Positions 1-6,798 of a DNA stretch of 11,150 nucleotides are shown here, one piece after another. Source of the DNA: Phycisphaeraceae bacterium (GTDB lineage Bacteria; Planctomycetota; Phycisphaerae; Phycisphaerales; Phycisphaeraceae); contig JADZET010000265.1 in the NCBI GenBank assembly GCA_020850375.1, positions 1 to 11,150 on the forward strand. Direction: 5' to 3'. Under the pieces are notes generated by a model. It was not told the DNA's origin. It saw only the letters and a list, made by a program, of their open reading frames with translations, and ran no database searches. The position numbers were made by a program, and so were the translations under genes. Within the stretch, counting starts at the first letter, position 1. Each line of letters starts with the position of its first letter.

Positions 1-73
1 ACTTCGACGTGTAAATCGAATGTAAGTGGGCTCCGCGTCCCTGTTCACGTCCACCGCTCGCAGCAAGCCCTGC

Positions 74-102
74 ACTATATACTGTTCACTAACTCAATGC
101 AA
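74..102 (-). promoter_or_regulatory. Possible leftward promoter with repeated GTGAACAG
   Basis: Read on the minus strand, TTGCAT (97-102) is followed after 17 bases by TATAGT (74-79). The second box matches the sigma-70 -10 consensus at five of six positions, but the first matches the -35 at only three of six. The 8-base word GTGAACAG lies inside the spacer (82-89) and recurs 41 bases downstream (41-48), which could be a pair of regulator sites. Transcription would run leftward out of the window. Two minus-strand frames are open from about position 54 to the edge, but too little is visible to call a gene. The promoter is inferred from motif matching only. Confidence 0.25.
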
Positions 103-242
103 CCGGGCATGATGGAAAAAACCTGGGAGGGGGATCATGGACGGTCCGATCACTGCTTCGGCCCCATAAAAACCAGCCAAACCACCCCTTTGCCCATGAT
201 AATTGACGTCTTCTTCTTTTGATCCCTCCCCGCCAAGACAGG

Positions 243-1223
243 TTATCGGGCCTGAGTGGCGGCGGGGCCTGGCTGGTTCGGGGCCGTTTGCTCGTGCCCA
301 ACCAGGTCCAGAAATTCCCGGAGGGTCGGGACGTATCGTTCACCCATGACCAGGTTGCCGTGGTCACCCCCTTCTACACTGTAAAGCGTTTTGGGTTCAT
401 GAGCTGCGTTAAATAAGCGCTGCCCCATGTCGTAAGAGATCACCTCATCGTCCTGGCCATGGATGACCAGGACGGGGCAGTGCACCTTCGCCAGCTTCGA
501 GAGCGAGTCCATCTTGGTCCGGATGAGAAAAGGGGGGATCCACCGGTAATGCCAGCGGACCACGTCGTGGATACTTGTGAATGAACTCTGGATAACTAAC
601 CCGCCCGGCTGGACCCGGCTTGCCAGGTCCACCGCCACGGCCCCTCCGAGCGATTCGCCCAGCAGGATGATCCGCCGGGGGTCGATCTGGCGGTCCTCGG
701 TCAGGAATTTCCAGGCCGTCTGGGAATCCAGGTAAACCCCGGCCTCGTCGGGCGAGCCCTGGCTCTTGCCGTAGCCGCGGTAGTCGAGCATGAACACGTC
801 GGCGGGCAGACGCACCAGGTCGTCCGCCCACTCGTAGCGGTGGGTCACGTTCCCGGCGTTGCCGTGCAGGAGCAGGATCACCGGCCGATCTTCCCTGGGC
901 TTTCCCCGCGACCACGGCTCGGGCGCGCAGTACCAGCCATGGATCTTGACGCCATCCGTGGTCAGCATCTCGACGTCGTAGACGAACGGCGGACCGACTT
1001 TGTCACCCTGGGCCAGGGCCCAGTCGCCCTCGGGGTAAGGCGTGGGGAAGTAGATGAACTTGTTCTCGAATGTACAGGCCACGATCACCGCCACGACCCA
1101 CGCGATCAGCACCGCTCGGACCAGTTTGTACGCCCAGCGGACCAGCCGCCGCCACCCGTGAGCGGATGGCGACGGACACTGCGGGTCGGCCGGCTGAACC
1201 GATGGCGTCGACGCCTGGGTCAT
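243..1223 (-). CDS. Membrane-anchored alpha/beta hydrolase (ABHD13/Bem46-like, S33-type fold)
   Basis: This is a 326-residue serine hydrolase of the alpha/beta-hydrolase superfamily. After a proline-rich head there is one hydrophobic segment at about 33-50, followed by the ENKFIYFPTP stretch that is common just after the anchor in ABHD13/Bem46-like proteins. The oxyanion-loop motif HGNAGN is at 120-125. The nucleophile elbow GESLGG gives Ser191, HGQDDEV gives the acid (probably Asp259), and GGDHGN gives His288, so the triad looks complete and the enzyme should be active. Substrate is unknown; family members act as esterases, thioesterases or peptidases. The segment ends in IVAC (Cys50), which would satisfy a lipobox, but the preceding n-region is unusually long, so a simple TM anchor is likelier. 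The ATG is supported by AAAGGAG four bases upstream (1228-1234). It is the second gene of an operon, 23 bases after the glycosyltransferase stop. Confidence 0.9.
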   Translation of the reverse strand: MTQASTPSVQPADPQCPSPSAHGWRRLVRWAYKLVRAVLIAWVVAVIVACTFENKFIYFPTPYPEGDWALAQGDKVGPPFVYDVEMLTTDGVKIHGWYCAPEPWSRGKPREDRPVILLLHGNAGNVTHRYEWADDLVRLPADVFMLDYRGYGKSQGSPDEAGVYLDSQTAWKFLTEDRQIDPRRIILLGESLGGAVAVDLASRVQPGGLVIQSSFTSIHDVVRWHYRWIPPFLIRTKMDSLSKLAKVHCPVLVIHGQDDEVISYDMGQRLFNAAHEPKTLYSVEGGDHGNLVMGERYVPTLREFLDLVGHEQTAPNQPGPAATQAR

Positions 1224-1227
1224 GACG

Positions 1228-1234
1228 CTCCTTT
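1228..1234 (-). promoter_or_regulatory. Strong Shine-Dalgarno of the hydrolase gene
   Basis: AAAGGAG on the minus strand ends four bases before the ATG at 1223. It lies inside the 23-base gap after the glycosyltransferase stop codon. It fixes the hydrolase start and indicates independent translation initiation within a shared transcript. Confidence 0.75.
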
Positions 1235-1246
1235 CAGATTAGAAGC

Positions 1247-3319
1247 CTAGTCGCGCACCTGGGACTGCGTGAAGAACGGCTCCGGCGGCGGGCCGTCGAG
1301 CGCCATCGACAGGTCCTCGGCTGACAGATGGTAGACGTGGATCGAATAGTCGATCATCGCGTCCGGCTCGGGCCGGTTGCGGCGGAGCCAGGCGCAGAGA
1401 CGGGACGTGCGCGTCTGTTCATAGCGGCGGAAGATGTCGAGCTGATCCCGCGGCAGGAAACGGGTCTTCCAGGCCTCAAACTGCTCGGGGACCTGGCGGG
1501 CCTGCTGATACTCCGCAAAGAGCTCATGGTATCGCTGATACGCCTGCTCATAGGGCGCGCACCATGGGCCGGCCAGCGGCTTGTTCACAGCCATCAGCAC
1601 CGTGGCGCTGATGCAATAGACGCCGGGTTCGAGCGGCTTGGGCTCCTTCGGCGGAACGAACATGTCGGGGAACCCGACCAGGCGGTAGGCGTCGATGCCG
1701 TAGTAGCGTGGGTCGCCCGTGCCGAAGTACGCGAGGTAAGTCGGCGTGCCAGGCTGGGCGTTGCGGTGGAGGTAATCCGCCAGGCCCGGCAGCGCCTGGC
1801 CCCATTCCAGCGAGGAATCGACCAGGCGCAGGTGCGCGTGCTTCGGCCCGCCGACCAGGGCGTTGAAGAACGCGAGGTTGCTCGGGTACACCAGCCCCGT
1901 CTCGAACCCCGCCAGCAGCACCAGCGTCGGCACGGCCAGCCGGATCGCTCGACGCGACGAGTCAAGCCAGGCCGCCGACGCGCCGGCGAGGATGAACAGG
2001 GCCGGGTAGATCGGAAGCATGTGCCGGTGGCCGATGTTCAAGGGGCTCAGCAGCAACATCGCGGCGTAGACACCGACGAGCGTCAGCCAGGGCGTCAACC
2101 GGTAGAGCCGTGGCCAGAGACGCTGCCGGCACGCCACTCCCGCGCTCAGCGCCATCACCAGCACGCCCAGGGCGCCGATGGGCGTCTTGACCAGGAAGGC
2201 GTAGGGGAAGAAGGCGGCGCTGCCACGCATGCTGTAGACGCCGTTGAAGAACGTCGCCCGCTCCTGCGCGTTCTGCCAGGCGTAGGTCATGCCCCAGAGG
2301 TAGCCCTCGGGCAGCGCGTGATGCTCACGCAGAAAAGCCACGGTGTGCGTGGCGGCGTCATCCTTCTTGAGCAGTTCGTCCCAGGTCACGAGCAATCGTT
2401 CGGCCGGCTGGGTTGCGGTGATGGCGCGATCCGGGCGCATCATCTCGAAGCGGAAGCCGAACGCCGCCCAGATCGAGACGTAGACCATCGCGGCCATCGC
2501 CAAGAACAACGCCGCCAACCTCGCCGCCTTGCCGCCAAGTGTCCGTTTCGTGGCAGCAGCTTCGGAGTCGGAGTCGGCCTGCTTGGGTCCGCCGATCGCC
2601 CGCGCCACCGCCATCACCCCCAGCATCGGCAGCACGGCCCAGGCTGAGGGCTTGCACAGGAACAGCAGCGACACGCCCGCCCCCGCCGCGAGCATGCTTG
2701 TGAGGGTCAGCCGCTGCATCGCCCGCCACGACAACCCCACCGCCAGCGTGAAACCCAGCGCCGCCGCCGCGTCGGAGGTTGTCAGCGTGGTGTGCGCCAG
2801 GATGGTCGGGTTCAATGCGTAGAGCCCCAGCGAGATCAGCCCCCCCGCCGGGCCGAAGAGCCGGCCCGAGAACGTGTAGACACACACGCCCAGCACCACG
2901 CCCAGCAGCACCACCATCAGCCGGGCGCGAAACAACATCACCGCCAGGTCATTGCCCAGCTCGAAGAAGTACCGCTGTCCCACCCACCACTCGTTCGACA
3001 GCCGCCAGCCCGGCTCGTCGAGGCTCGGGAACCTGAACGGCCCCCACGCCACGGCCAGCGCCGGCCAGCGCTGGGCAAAGGCCCCTTGCTCGGCGTTGAG
3101 CCGGTAGTCGCCCGTCAGCAGGTGGCTGACCCCGGAAGTGAGATGGGAAATCTCGTCATAGGCGTTGCCGCGATGGGCCATCGAGCCCACGGCCGCGACG
3201 ACGTAGAGGGCGAGGATCAGCCCCGCGATCAGGTGAAACCGACTGCACGAGCCTGCCACCGTCGGTGCGGGCAGGCTGCCGGTCGGCTCGTGCTCGGCGG
3301 GCGTGGGAACGGCAGGCAT
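1247..3319 (-). CDS. GT-C fold membrane glycosyltransferase (GT39/ArnT-like)
   Basis: This is a 690-residue polytopic membrane protein resembling phospholipid carrier-dependent glycosyltransferases of the PMT/ArnT (GT39/GT83) type. These move a sugar from a polyprenyl-phosphate donor to an acceptor on the outer face of the inner membrane. After the first TM segment (about 28-47) comes AYDEISH with Asp55-Glu56, the acidic pair in the first external loop where GT-C enzymes hold their catalytic Asp. About ten further hydrophobic segments follow (roughly 133-150, 158-176, 183-198, 206-222, 226-241, 267-287, 378-396, 409-425, 433-452, 460-476). FLVKTP at 375-380 and HRHMLPIYP at 431-439 are typical of this group. 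The C-terminal soluble part (about 490-690) starts with DSSLEWGQ and contains YFGTGDPRYYGI, also seen in relatives. Donor and acceptor cannot be told from sequence. The ATG has only a weak AGGA about 13 bases upstream. It is the first gene of the operon with the hydrolase. Confidence 0.85.
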   Translation of the reverse strand: MPAVPTPAEHEPTGSLPAPTVAGSCSRFHLIAGLILALYVVAAVGSMAHRGNAYDEISHLTSGVSHLLTGDYRLNAEQGAFAQRWPALAVAWGPFRFPSLDEPGWRLSNEWWVGQRYFFELGNDLAVMLFRARLMVVLLGVVLGVCVYTFSGRLFGPAGGLISLGLYALNPTILAHTTLTTSDAAAALGFTLAVGLSWRAMQRLTLTSMLAAGAGVSLLFLCKPSAWAVLPMLGVMAVARAIGGPKQADSDSEAAATKRTLGGKAARLAALFLAMAAMVYVSIWAAFGFRFEMMRPDRAITATQPAERLLVTWDELLKKDDAATHTVAFLREHHALPEGYLWGMTYAWQNAQERATFFNGVYSMRGSAAFFPYAFLVKTPIGALGVLVMALSAGVACRQRLWPRLYRLTPWLTLVGVYAAMLLLSPLNIGHRHMLPIYPALFILAGASAAWLDSSRRAIRLAVPTLVLLAGFETGLVYPSNLAFFNALVGGPKHAHLRLVDSSLEWGQALPGLADYLHRNAQPGTPTYLAYFGTGDPRYYGIDAYRLVGFPDMFVPPKEPKPLEPGVYCISATVLMAVNKPLAGPWCAPYEQAYQRYHELFAEYQQARQVPEQFEAWKTRFLPRDQLDIFRRYEQTRTSRLCAWLRRNRPEPDAMIDYSIHVYHLSAEDLSMALDGPPPEPFFTQSQVRD

Positions 3320-3675
3320 GACGGATCATTGTCCTGTTTCCACCCCGCACGCCAAACCGGTGGGGGGCGGGCCGCAATGACCGACCTGTCGGTGTCGCGA
3401 CGCGGTGTCACATTTCAGTACAGCTCGGCCCCGAGGCGACCAAGGCTTTGTATTACCTGCACCGCCGCGACTGGATCACCGACCCTACCACCGCGTCAGC
3501 GCTCAGACCGACCGCTGGATACGGCCTGCTGCTGAAGAATTCAGAGCAGGCCCCCGCCGTCCTGCCGCGTGATGGTGAACGGATCGAACAGGCCCGCGAC
3601 TCTCAGCTCCAGCGGACCTTCCACACGTCCTAAGCATTGATCCAAAATGGTCATAAGCGATTCATGGCTCTGAAC

Positions 3676-3726
3676 TTGACAGAACCTTCAGATTTCTCTG
3701 GTCAAAGTTCGAAGCGAAAGTATACT
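3676..3726 (+). promoter_or_regulatory. Possible promoter region of the RRM protein gene
   Basis: A perfect TTGACA (3676-3681) and a good -10-like TATACT (3721-3726) occur in the AT-richer part of the gap. They are 39 bases apart, too far to be one promoter. TATACT pairs with only a poor -35 (TGGTCA, 3699-3704, 16-base spacer). If TATACT is used, the transcript has a leader of about 110 bases before the ATG at 3844. Confidence 0.3.
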
Positions 3727-3798
3727 CTTGGGGTCTGTCCGGCGGTGGTCGTCGGCGGTTTTGTGTGTGGCCGTGGCAGGCCTTTGGATTCGGCTGGC

Positions 3799-3826
3799 CA
3801 GGACCCTCTTGTCAGGACCCTTTTAG
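3799..3826 (+). repeat. Tandem 14-base repeat in the RRM 5' leader
   Basis: CAGGACCCT occurs at 3799-3807 and again at 3813-3821, giving two imperfect 14-base units in direct tandem. They lie directly upstream of the ribosome-binding site. The function is unknown. A protein- or RNA-binding site for autoregulation is possible, but this is only inference. Confidence 0.5.
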
Positions 3827-3843
3827 TGTCGGAGAACGTGTCG

Positions 3844-4212
3844 ATGAAGATCTATGTGGGCAATCTGAACTATCGGACGACGGAAGATTCACTGCGGGAG
3901 ATCTTTGCACAACATGGCGAGGTTCAGGAAGCGGCGATCGTGACCGATCGCGAGACGGGCCGGCCGCGCGGCTTCGGGTTCGTGACCATGCCCGACGACA
4001 GCCAGGGTCAGGCGGCGATCGAGGCGCTCAACGGCCAGGAGTTCGAGGGCCGGGCCCTGACGGTCAATGAGGCGCGTCCCAAGGCCGGCGGCGGTGGCGG
4101 CGGCTACTCCGGTGGCGGCGGTCGTGGCGGCTATTCCGGCAGCGGTGGGCGCAGCTCCGGCTACTCCGGCCGCAGTGACCGCGGCGGCGAGCGCAGCGGC
4201 GAGAACTGGTAA
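3844..4212 (+). CDS. Single-RRM glycine-rich RNA-binding protein
   Basis: This is a 122-residue protein with one RNA recognition motif (residues 1-78) and a disordered Gly/Arg/Ser/Tyr tail (81-122). Both hallmark motifs are present: RNP2 as IYVGNL (3-8) and RNP1 as RGFGFVTM (42-49), with the aromatic residues that stack on RNA bases. The tail has three GYSG units and two RGG triplets (94-96 and 113-115), like cyanobacterial Rbp and plant GRP proteins. It should bind single-stranded RNA in the cytoplasm. Related bacterial proteins are often linked to cold or stress, but nothing here proves that. The start at 3844 is chosen because GGAG (3831-3834) lies nine bases upstream and the RRM begins at residue 2. 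The frame is open back to 3637, but that extension has no domain. A strong terminator 48 bases after the stop indicates a monocistronic transcript. Confidence 0.92.
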   Translation: MKIYVGNLNYRTTEDSLREIFAQHGEVQEAAIVTDRETGRPRGFGFVTMPDDSQGQAAIEALNGQEFEGRALTVNEARPKAGGGGGGYSGGGGRGGYSGSGGRSSGYSGRSDRGGERSGENW

Positions 4213-4260
4213 TACGCAGGCTCCGCACGCTGCACACATCTCAAAGAACAAAAGACTCGA

Positions 4261-4289
4261 CCCGTCAGCCCTCGGCAGGCGGGTTTTTT
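4261..4289 (+). terminator. Intrinsic terminator of the RRM gene
   Basis: A 10-base-pair stem (4261-4270 with 4274-4283, one A-A mismatch and one G-U pair) closes a three-base CTC loop. It is followed at once by six T (4284-4289). This is a textbook rho-independent terminator for the RRM transcript. Confidence 0.88.
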
Positions 4290-4343
4290 CTTGCTCGTAG
4301 CGACGCATTCCCATTTTTTTTGAATCGGGGCATCGGTTGTCCA

Positions 4344-4372
4344 TTGACCCCTTGCCCGATAACGAGTAAAAA
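4344..4372 (+). promoter_or_regulatory. Weak candidate promoter of the Calx-beta gene
   Basis: TTGACC (4344-4349) and TAAAAA (4367-4372) are separated by 17 bases. The first matches the sigma-70 -35 consensus at five of six positions and the second the -10 at four of six. The start of transcription would fall near 4379, on top of the upstream ATG at 4378, which argues for translation from 4444 instead. Confidence 0.3.
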
Positions 4373-4443
4373 CGCTAATGTCGTCTGATGTCTTAGATGG
4401 TTCCCAGTTCTTTCCCCGCCGCCACGAAAAGAATGGAGCCGTT

Positions 4444-6681
4444 ATGTGGCCAGGCCATCTATCCCCTGTCGGGCGTTTCTCCGACCATCCGGGACGCGAG
4501 CCGGCCGAGCCCGCGGCGACACCGGCGTTTGAGGGGCTCGAGCCGATCGAGCCGCGCATGCTCCTGAGCGCGGACGTTAGCCCTTGGGGAATGCACACGC
4601 TGGGCGTGAGCCCCGACGTCTCGACGATCAAGATCGCCGCCAGACGGTCCGCCTCCGAGACCAACCCCACGAGCAGGGGTATGGGCCAATTCACCATCAC
4701 GCGTTCCGGAGGCTCGAGGAGCGAGCCCCTGACGGTCAACTACTCGATCGGCGGCACGGCCACGCCCGGGGATGACTACAACGGACTGAGCGGCTCGGTG
4801 GTCATCCCCGCGGGCAAGAGCTCGGTGACCCTCGATGTCCTGCCCGTCGACGACGCCATCGCCGAGGACGTCGAGATGGTCGTCGTGACGCTGGCTGAGG
4901 ACGCAGGCTACAACCTCGGCAGCACCTCTACCCAATCGGCCACGGTCCGGATCGCGGACAACGAGCCGACGGTGAAGATCACCGCCCGCCGGTCCGCCTC
5001 CGAGACCAACCCCGCGAGCAGGGGCATGGGACAGTTCACCGTGACACGCACCGGCGGATCGAAGGACTCGCCCCTGGACGTGTATTACACCATCGACGGC
5101 ACCGCGAGCCATGGCCAGGACTATCAGATGCTCGACGGCTGGGTGACGATCCCGGCGGGCAAGACGTCAGTCACGATCGACATCATCCCCATCGACGATG
5201 TCCAGGTCGAGGATGTTGAGACGGTGGTCCTCACGCTCGAGGACCACGAGGCTTACAGACTCGGTCCGACGTCCACGCAGTCGGCGACCCTCCGGATCGC
5301 GGACAACGAGCCGGTGGTCAAGATCGTCGCCAGCAAGGCGGCGGCCTCCGAGACCGATCCGACGAACCGAGGCATGGGACGGTTCACCGTGACGCGAACT
5401 GGCGGCTCGACCGATGCGCCTCTGATCCTGTTCCTGGCCTACCACGGCTCGGCCAGCCTGGGCACGGACTGCGCCCCGTTGTCCGGGGTGGTCATCATCC
5501 CCGCGGGCCAGAGGTCAACAGCCATCGAGGTCATTCCCATCGATGACAGTCAGGTCGAGGCCGTCGAGACGGTCACCCTCACGATCATTGGTACCGATAT
5601 GTACCGTCTGGGCCCGGGGTCCACACGGTCCGCCACGGTCCGGATCGCGGACAACGAGCCGACGGTCAGGATCACCGCCACCAAGCAGGCCTCGGAGGCG
5701 GACCCGGCGGCCAAGGGCATGGGCCGATTCACCGTCTCACGCTCCGGCGGATCGATCGCCTCGGACCTGACCGTGTATTACACGGTCGAGGGCACGGCGA
5801 TGGCGGGGGATGATTACCAGCCACTGACCGACTCGGTCGTGATCCCCGCGGGCAAGAACTCGGTCGTCCTCGAAGTGACGCCCATTGCCGACACCGAGCT
5901 CGAGCCGACTGAGACCGTTGTCGTCAGCCTCATCACCGACGCCAGCTATCGCCTGGGCGCTGCGGCCACGACGTCCGCGACGGTCCGGATTGCCAACGTG
6001 CTGGCGGTGGACTACGCCAGGGCGATGGGCATGGGCTATTCCGAGGGCACCTGGCGCTATGATTCGTGGCTCCGTGGTATCCCGGGCGACTACACACGCA
6101 GCGTCATCTCGGCGAGCAACGGCAACTACGTCTACCGCCGCACCTTCCAAAGCTACGACGATTCGATCTCTGGCAACGACCTTTCGCGATGGCACGTCGA
6201 CGAGCAGGCCGTGTCGTACGTCTACACCAGTCAAGACATCAGCGAACTGCTGGGCCTGCCCGAGGGGGACATGCAGACGGTGCAACTGCCGCTGAGCCCG
6301 CGGGTGCTGTCGGGGTCATTCCGCAGTTCCGTGCCGCTAACGATCAGCTTCGACGGCATCGGGACCCTCAGTGGGTCGGTCTCCGTCACGACGCAGCTGG
6401 TGGGCAGCCGGACGATCACCGTGCCCCTGGGCCAGTTCGAGGCTTATAAAGTTCAGCTGCGGACGAAGTTTTCTCTCAAGGGAACAATCATTCCCCCGGG
6501 CGATGTTCGCGAGCGAGCAACCACCTTCACGCTGACCATGGACGAGAAAATATGGTTCGTGCCGGACGTGGGGGTGGTCCATGTGAACGAGACCGACTCC
6601 GCGCGGCTCTTCCTCGCCGGATATGGCACACACAGTGCTACCTTGACTTCCAGTTCCTCCCTGGCGTACTACGACGTCTGA
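4444..6681 (+). CDS. Exported Calx-beta repeat protein with LEPR-XLL motif
   Basis: This is a 745-residue protein, probably exported. Near the N-terminus EPIEPRMLLSAD (33-44) is a LEPR-XLL motif, found at the start of many large planctomycete surface or secreted proteins; there is no classical signal peptide. Four Calx-beta domains follow in tandem (about 62-177, 178-292, 293-408, 409-518). These Ca2+-binding beta-sandwiches are recognised by GxGxFTVxRxGGS, GTAxxGxDY, IPAGxxSVxxxVxPIDD and SATVRIADNEP. The last 220 residues are a different, beta-rich domain. Its VPLGQFEAYKVQ (660-671) and WFVPDVGVVHV (704-714) resemble the DUF3108/TapB-like fold; this assignment is tentative. A role in adhesion or surface binding is inferred. 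The start at 4444 is preferred to the ATG at 4378, because GGAG (4435-4438) lies five bases upstream and the motif then sits at the usual distance from the N-terminus. There is no PEP-CTERM or other sorting tail. Confidence 0.85.
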   Translation: MWPGHLSPVGRFSDHPGREPAEPAATPAFEGLEPIEPRMLLSADVSPWGMHTLGVSPDVSTIKIAARRSASETNPTSRGMGQFTITRSGGSRSEPLTVNYSIGGTATPGDDYNGLSGSVVIPAGKSSVTLDVLPVDDAIAEDVEMVVVTLAEDAGYNLGSTSTQSATVRIADNEPTVKITARRSASETNPASRGMGQFTVTRTGGSKDSPLDVYYTIDGTASHGQDYQMLDGWVTIPAGKTSVTIDIIPIDDVQVEDVETVVLTLEDHEAYRLGPTSTQSATLRIADNEPVVKIVASKAAASETDPTNRGMGRFTVTRTGGSTDAPLILFLAYHGSASLGTDCAPLSGVVIIPAGQRSTAIEVIPIDDSQVEAVETVTLTIIGTDMYRLGPGSTRSATVRIADNEPTVRITATKQASEADPAAKGMGRFTVSRSGGSIASDLTVYYTVEGTAMAGDDYQPLTDSVVIPAGKNSVVLEVTPIADTELEPTETVVVSLITDASYRLGAAATTSATVRIANVLAVDYARAMGMGYSEGTWRYDSWLRGIPGDYTRSVISASNGNYVYRRTFQSYDDSISGNDLSRWHVDEQAVSYVYTSQDISELLGLPEGDMQTVQLPLSPRVLSGSFRSSVPLTISFDGIGTLSGSVSVTTQLVGSRTITVPLGQFEAYKVQLRTKFSLKGTIIPPGDVRERATTFTLTMDEKIWFVPDVGVVHVNETDSARLFLAGYGTHSATLTSSSSLAYYDV
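4630..5997 (+). repeat. Four in-frame Calx-beta coding repeats of about 345 bases
   Basis: Units begin at about 4630, 4975, 5320 and 5668, with periods of 345, 345 and 348 bases. A stretch of 23 identical bases encoding RIADNEP occurs at 4946-4968, 5291-5313 and 5639-5661. Units 1 and 2 are the most alike: SASETNP-x-SRGMGQFT is kept between them. Unit 4 loses the DNEP linker where the C-terminal domain starts. DNA-level identity points to duplication within the gene that is recent, or kept uniform by recombination. Confidence 0.88.
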
Positions 6682-6705
6682 GCCTGACCGCCACGCAGGA
6701 CCTGC

Positions 6706-6739
6706 AAAATAAAACGCCAAAGCCTGACTGACTTTGGCG
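6706..6739 (-). terminator. Terminator of tRNA-Glu, facing the Calx-beta gene
   Basis: A perfect 8-base-pair stem (CGCCAAAG at 6715-6722 with CTTTGGCG at 6732-6739) encloses a nine-base loop. On the minus strand it is followed by TTTTATTTT (6706-6714), so it terminates the leftward tRNA transcript, 60 bases beyond the tRNA 3' end. On the plus strand the hairpin lacks a T tract, so it may only weakly stop transcription coming from the Calx-beta gene. Confidence 0.8.
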
Positions 6740-6798
6740 CGAAATTCAGCTGCTTGGATTTTATAATCACTGACGCACGCAGGGTTTGCCCTGCAAAG

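Larger units (their letters stand above)
3320..3843. other. 524-base gap without a convincing gene
   Basis: This stretch separates the divergent glycosyltransferase and RRM genes and must hold both promoters. The left part (3320-3640) is GC-rich. It has one short plus-strand frame that opens at a TTG (3448) and closes at 3633; the 61-residue product has no recognisable domain and no Shine-Dalgarno, so I do not call it. The frame stays open further upstream to about 3376, which leaves room for a decayed gene fragment. The right part (3640-3730) is more AT-rich and contains promoter-like words. Bases 3733-3843 are the probable 5' leader of the RRM gene. Confidence 0.6.

Noticed and set aside
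1..222. Plus-strand frame open from the left edge to TGA at 220-222
   Set aside because: There is no domain, the codon choice is unlike that of the GC-rich genes, and the local base composition looks intergenic. It could still be a gene tail, but nothing supports that.
1328..2647. 439-codon open frame antisense to the glycosyltransferase
   Set aside because: Its translation is Arg/Gln/His-rich without a domain. It is a typical shadow frame of a GC-rich gene on the other strand, whose product has clear TM segments and family motifs.
3637..3843. Upstream extension of the RRM gene in the same frame
   Set aside because: It would add 69 residues with no domain ahead of an RRM that starts right at the internal ATG, and that ATG has a good GGAG. 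The extension also covers the probable promoter.
3889..4344. Ala-rich 151-codon frame antisense to the RRM gene
   Set aside because: It runs through the RRM gene's terminator, and its Ala-rich composition is explained by the complement of the glycine-rich tail codons.
4378..4443. Earlier ATG of the Calx-beta gene
   Set aside because: It has no Shine-Dalgarno and coincides with the predicted transcription start. The ATG at 4444 has GGAG at proper spacing.
4630..5997. Regular repeats considered as a CRISPR array or satellite
   Set aside because: The period is 345-348 bases, in frame, and encodes conserved Calx-beta domains. There are no short palindromic repeats with unique spacers.
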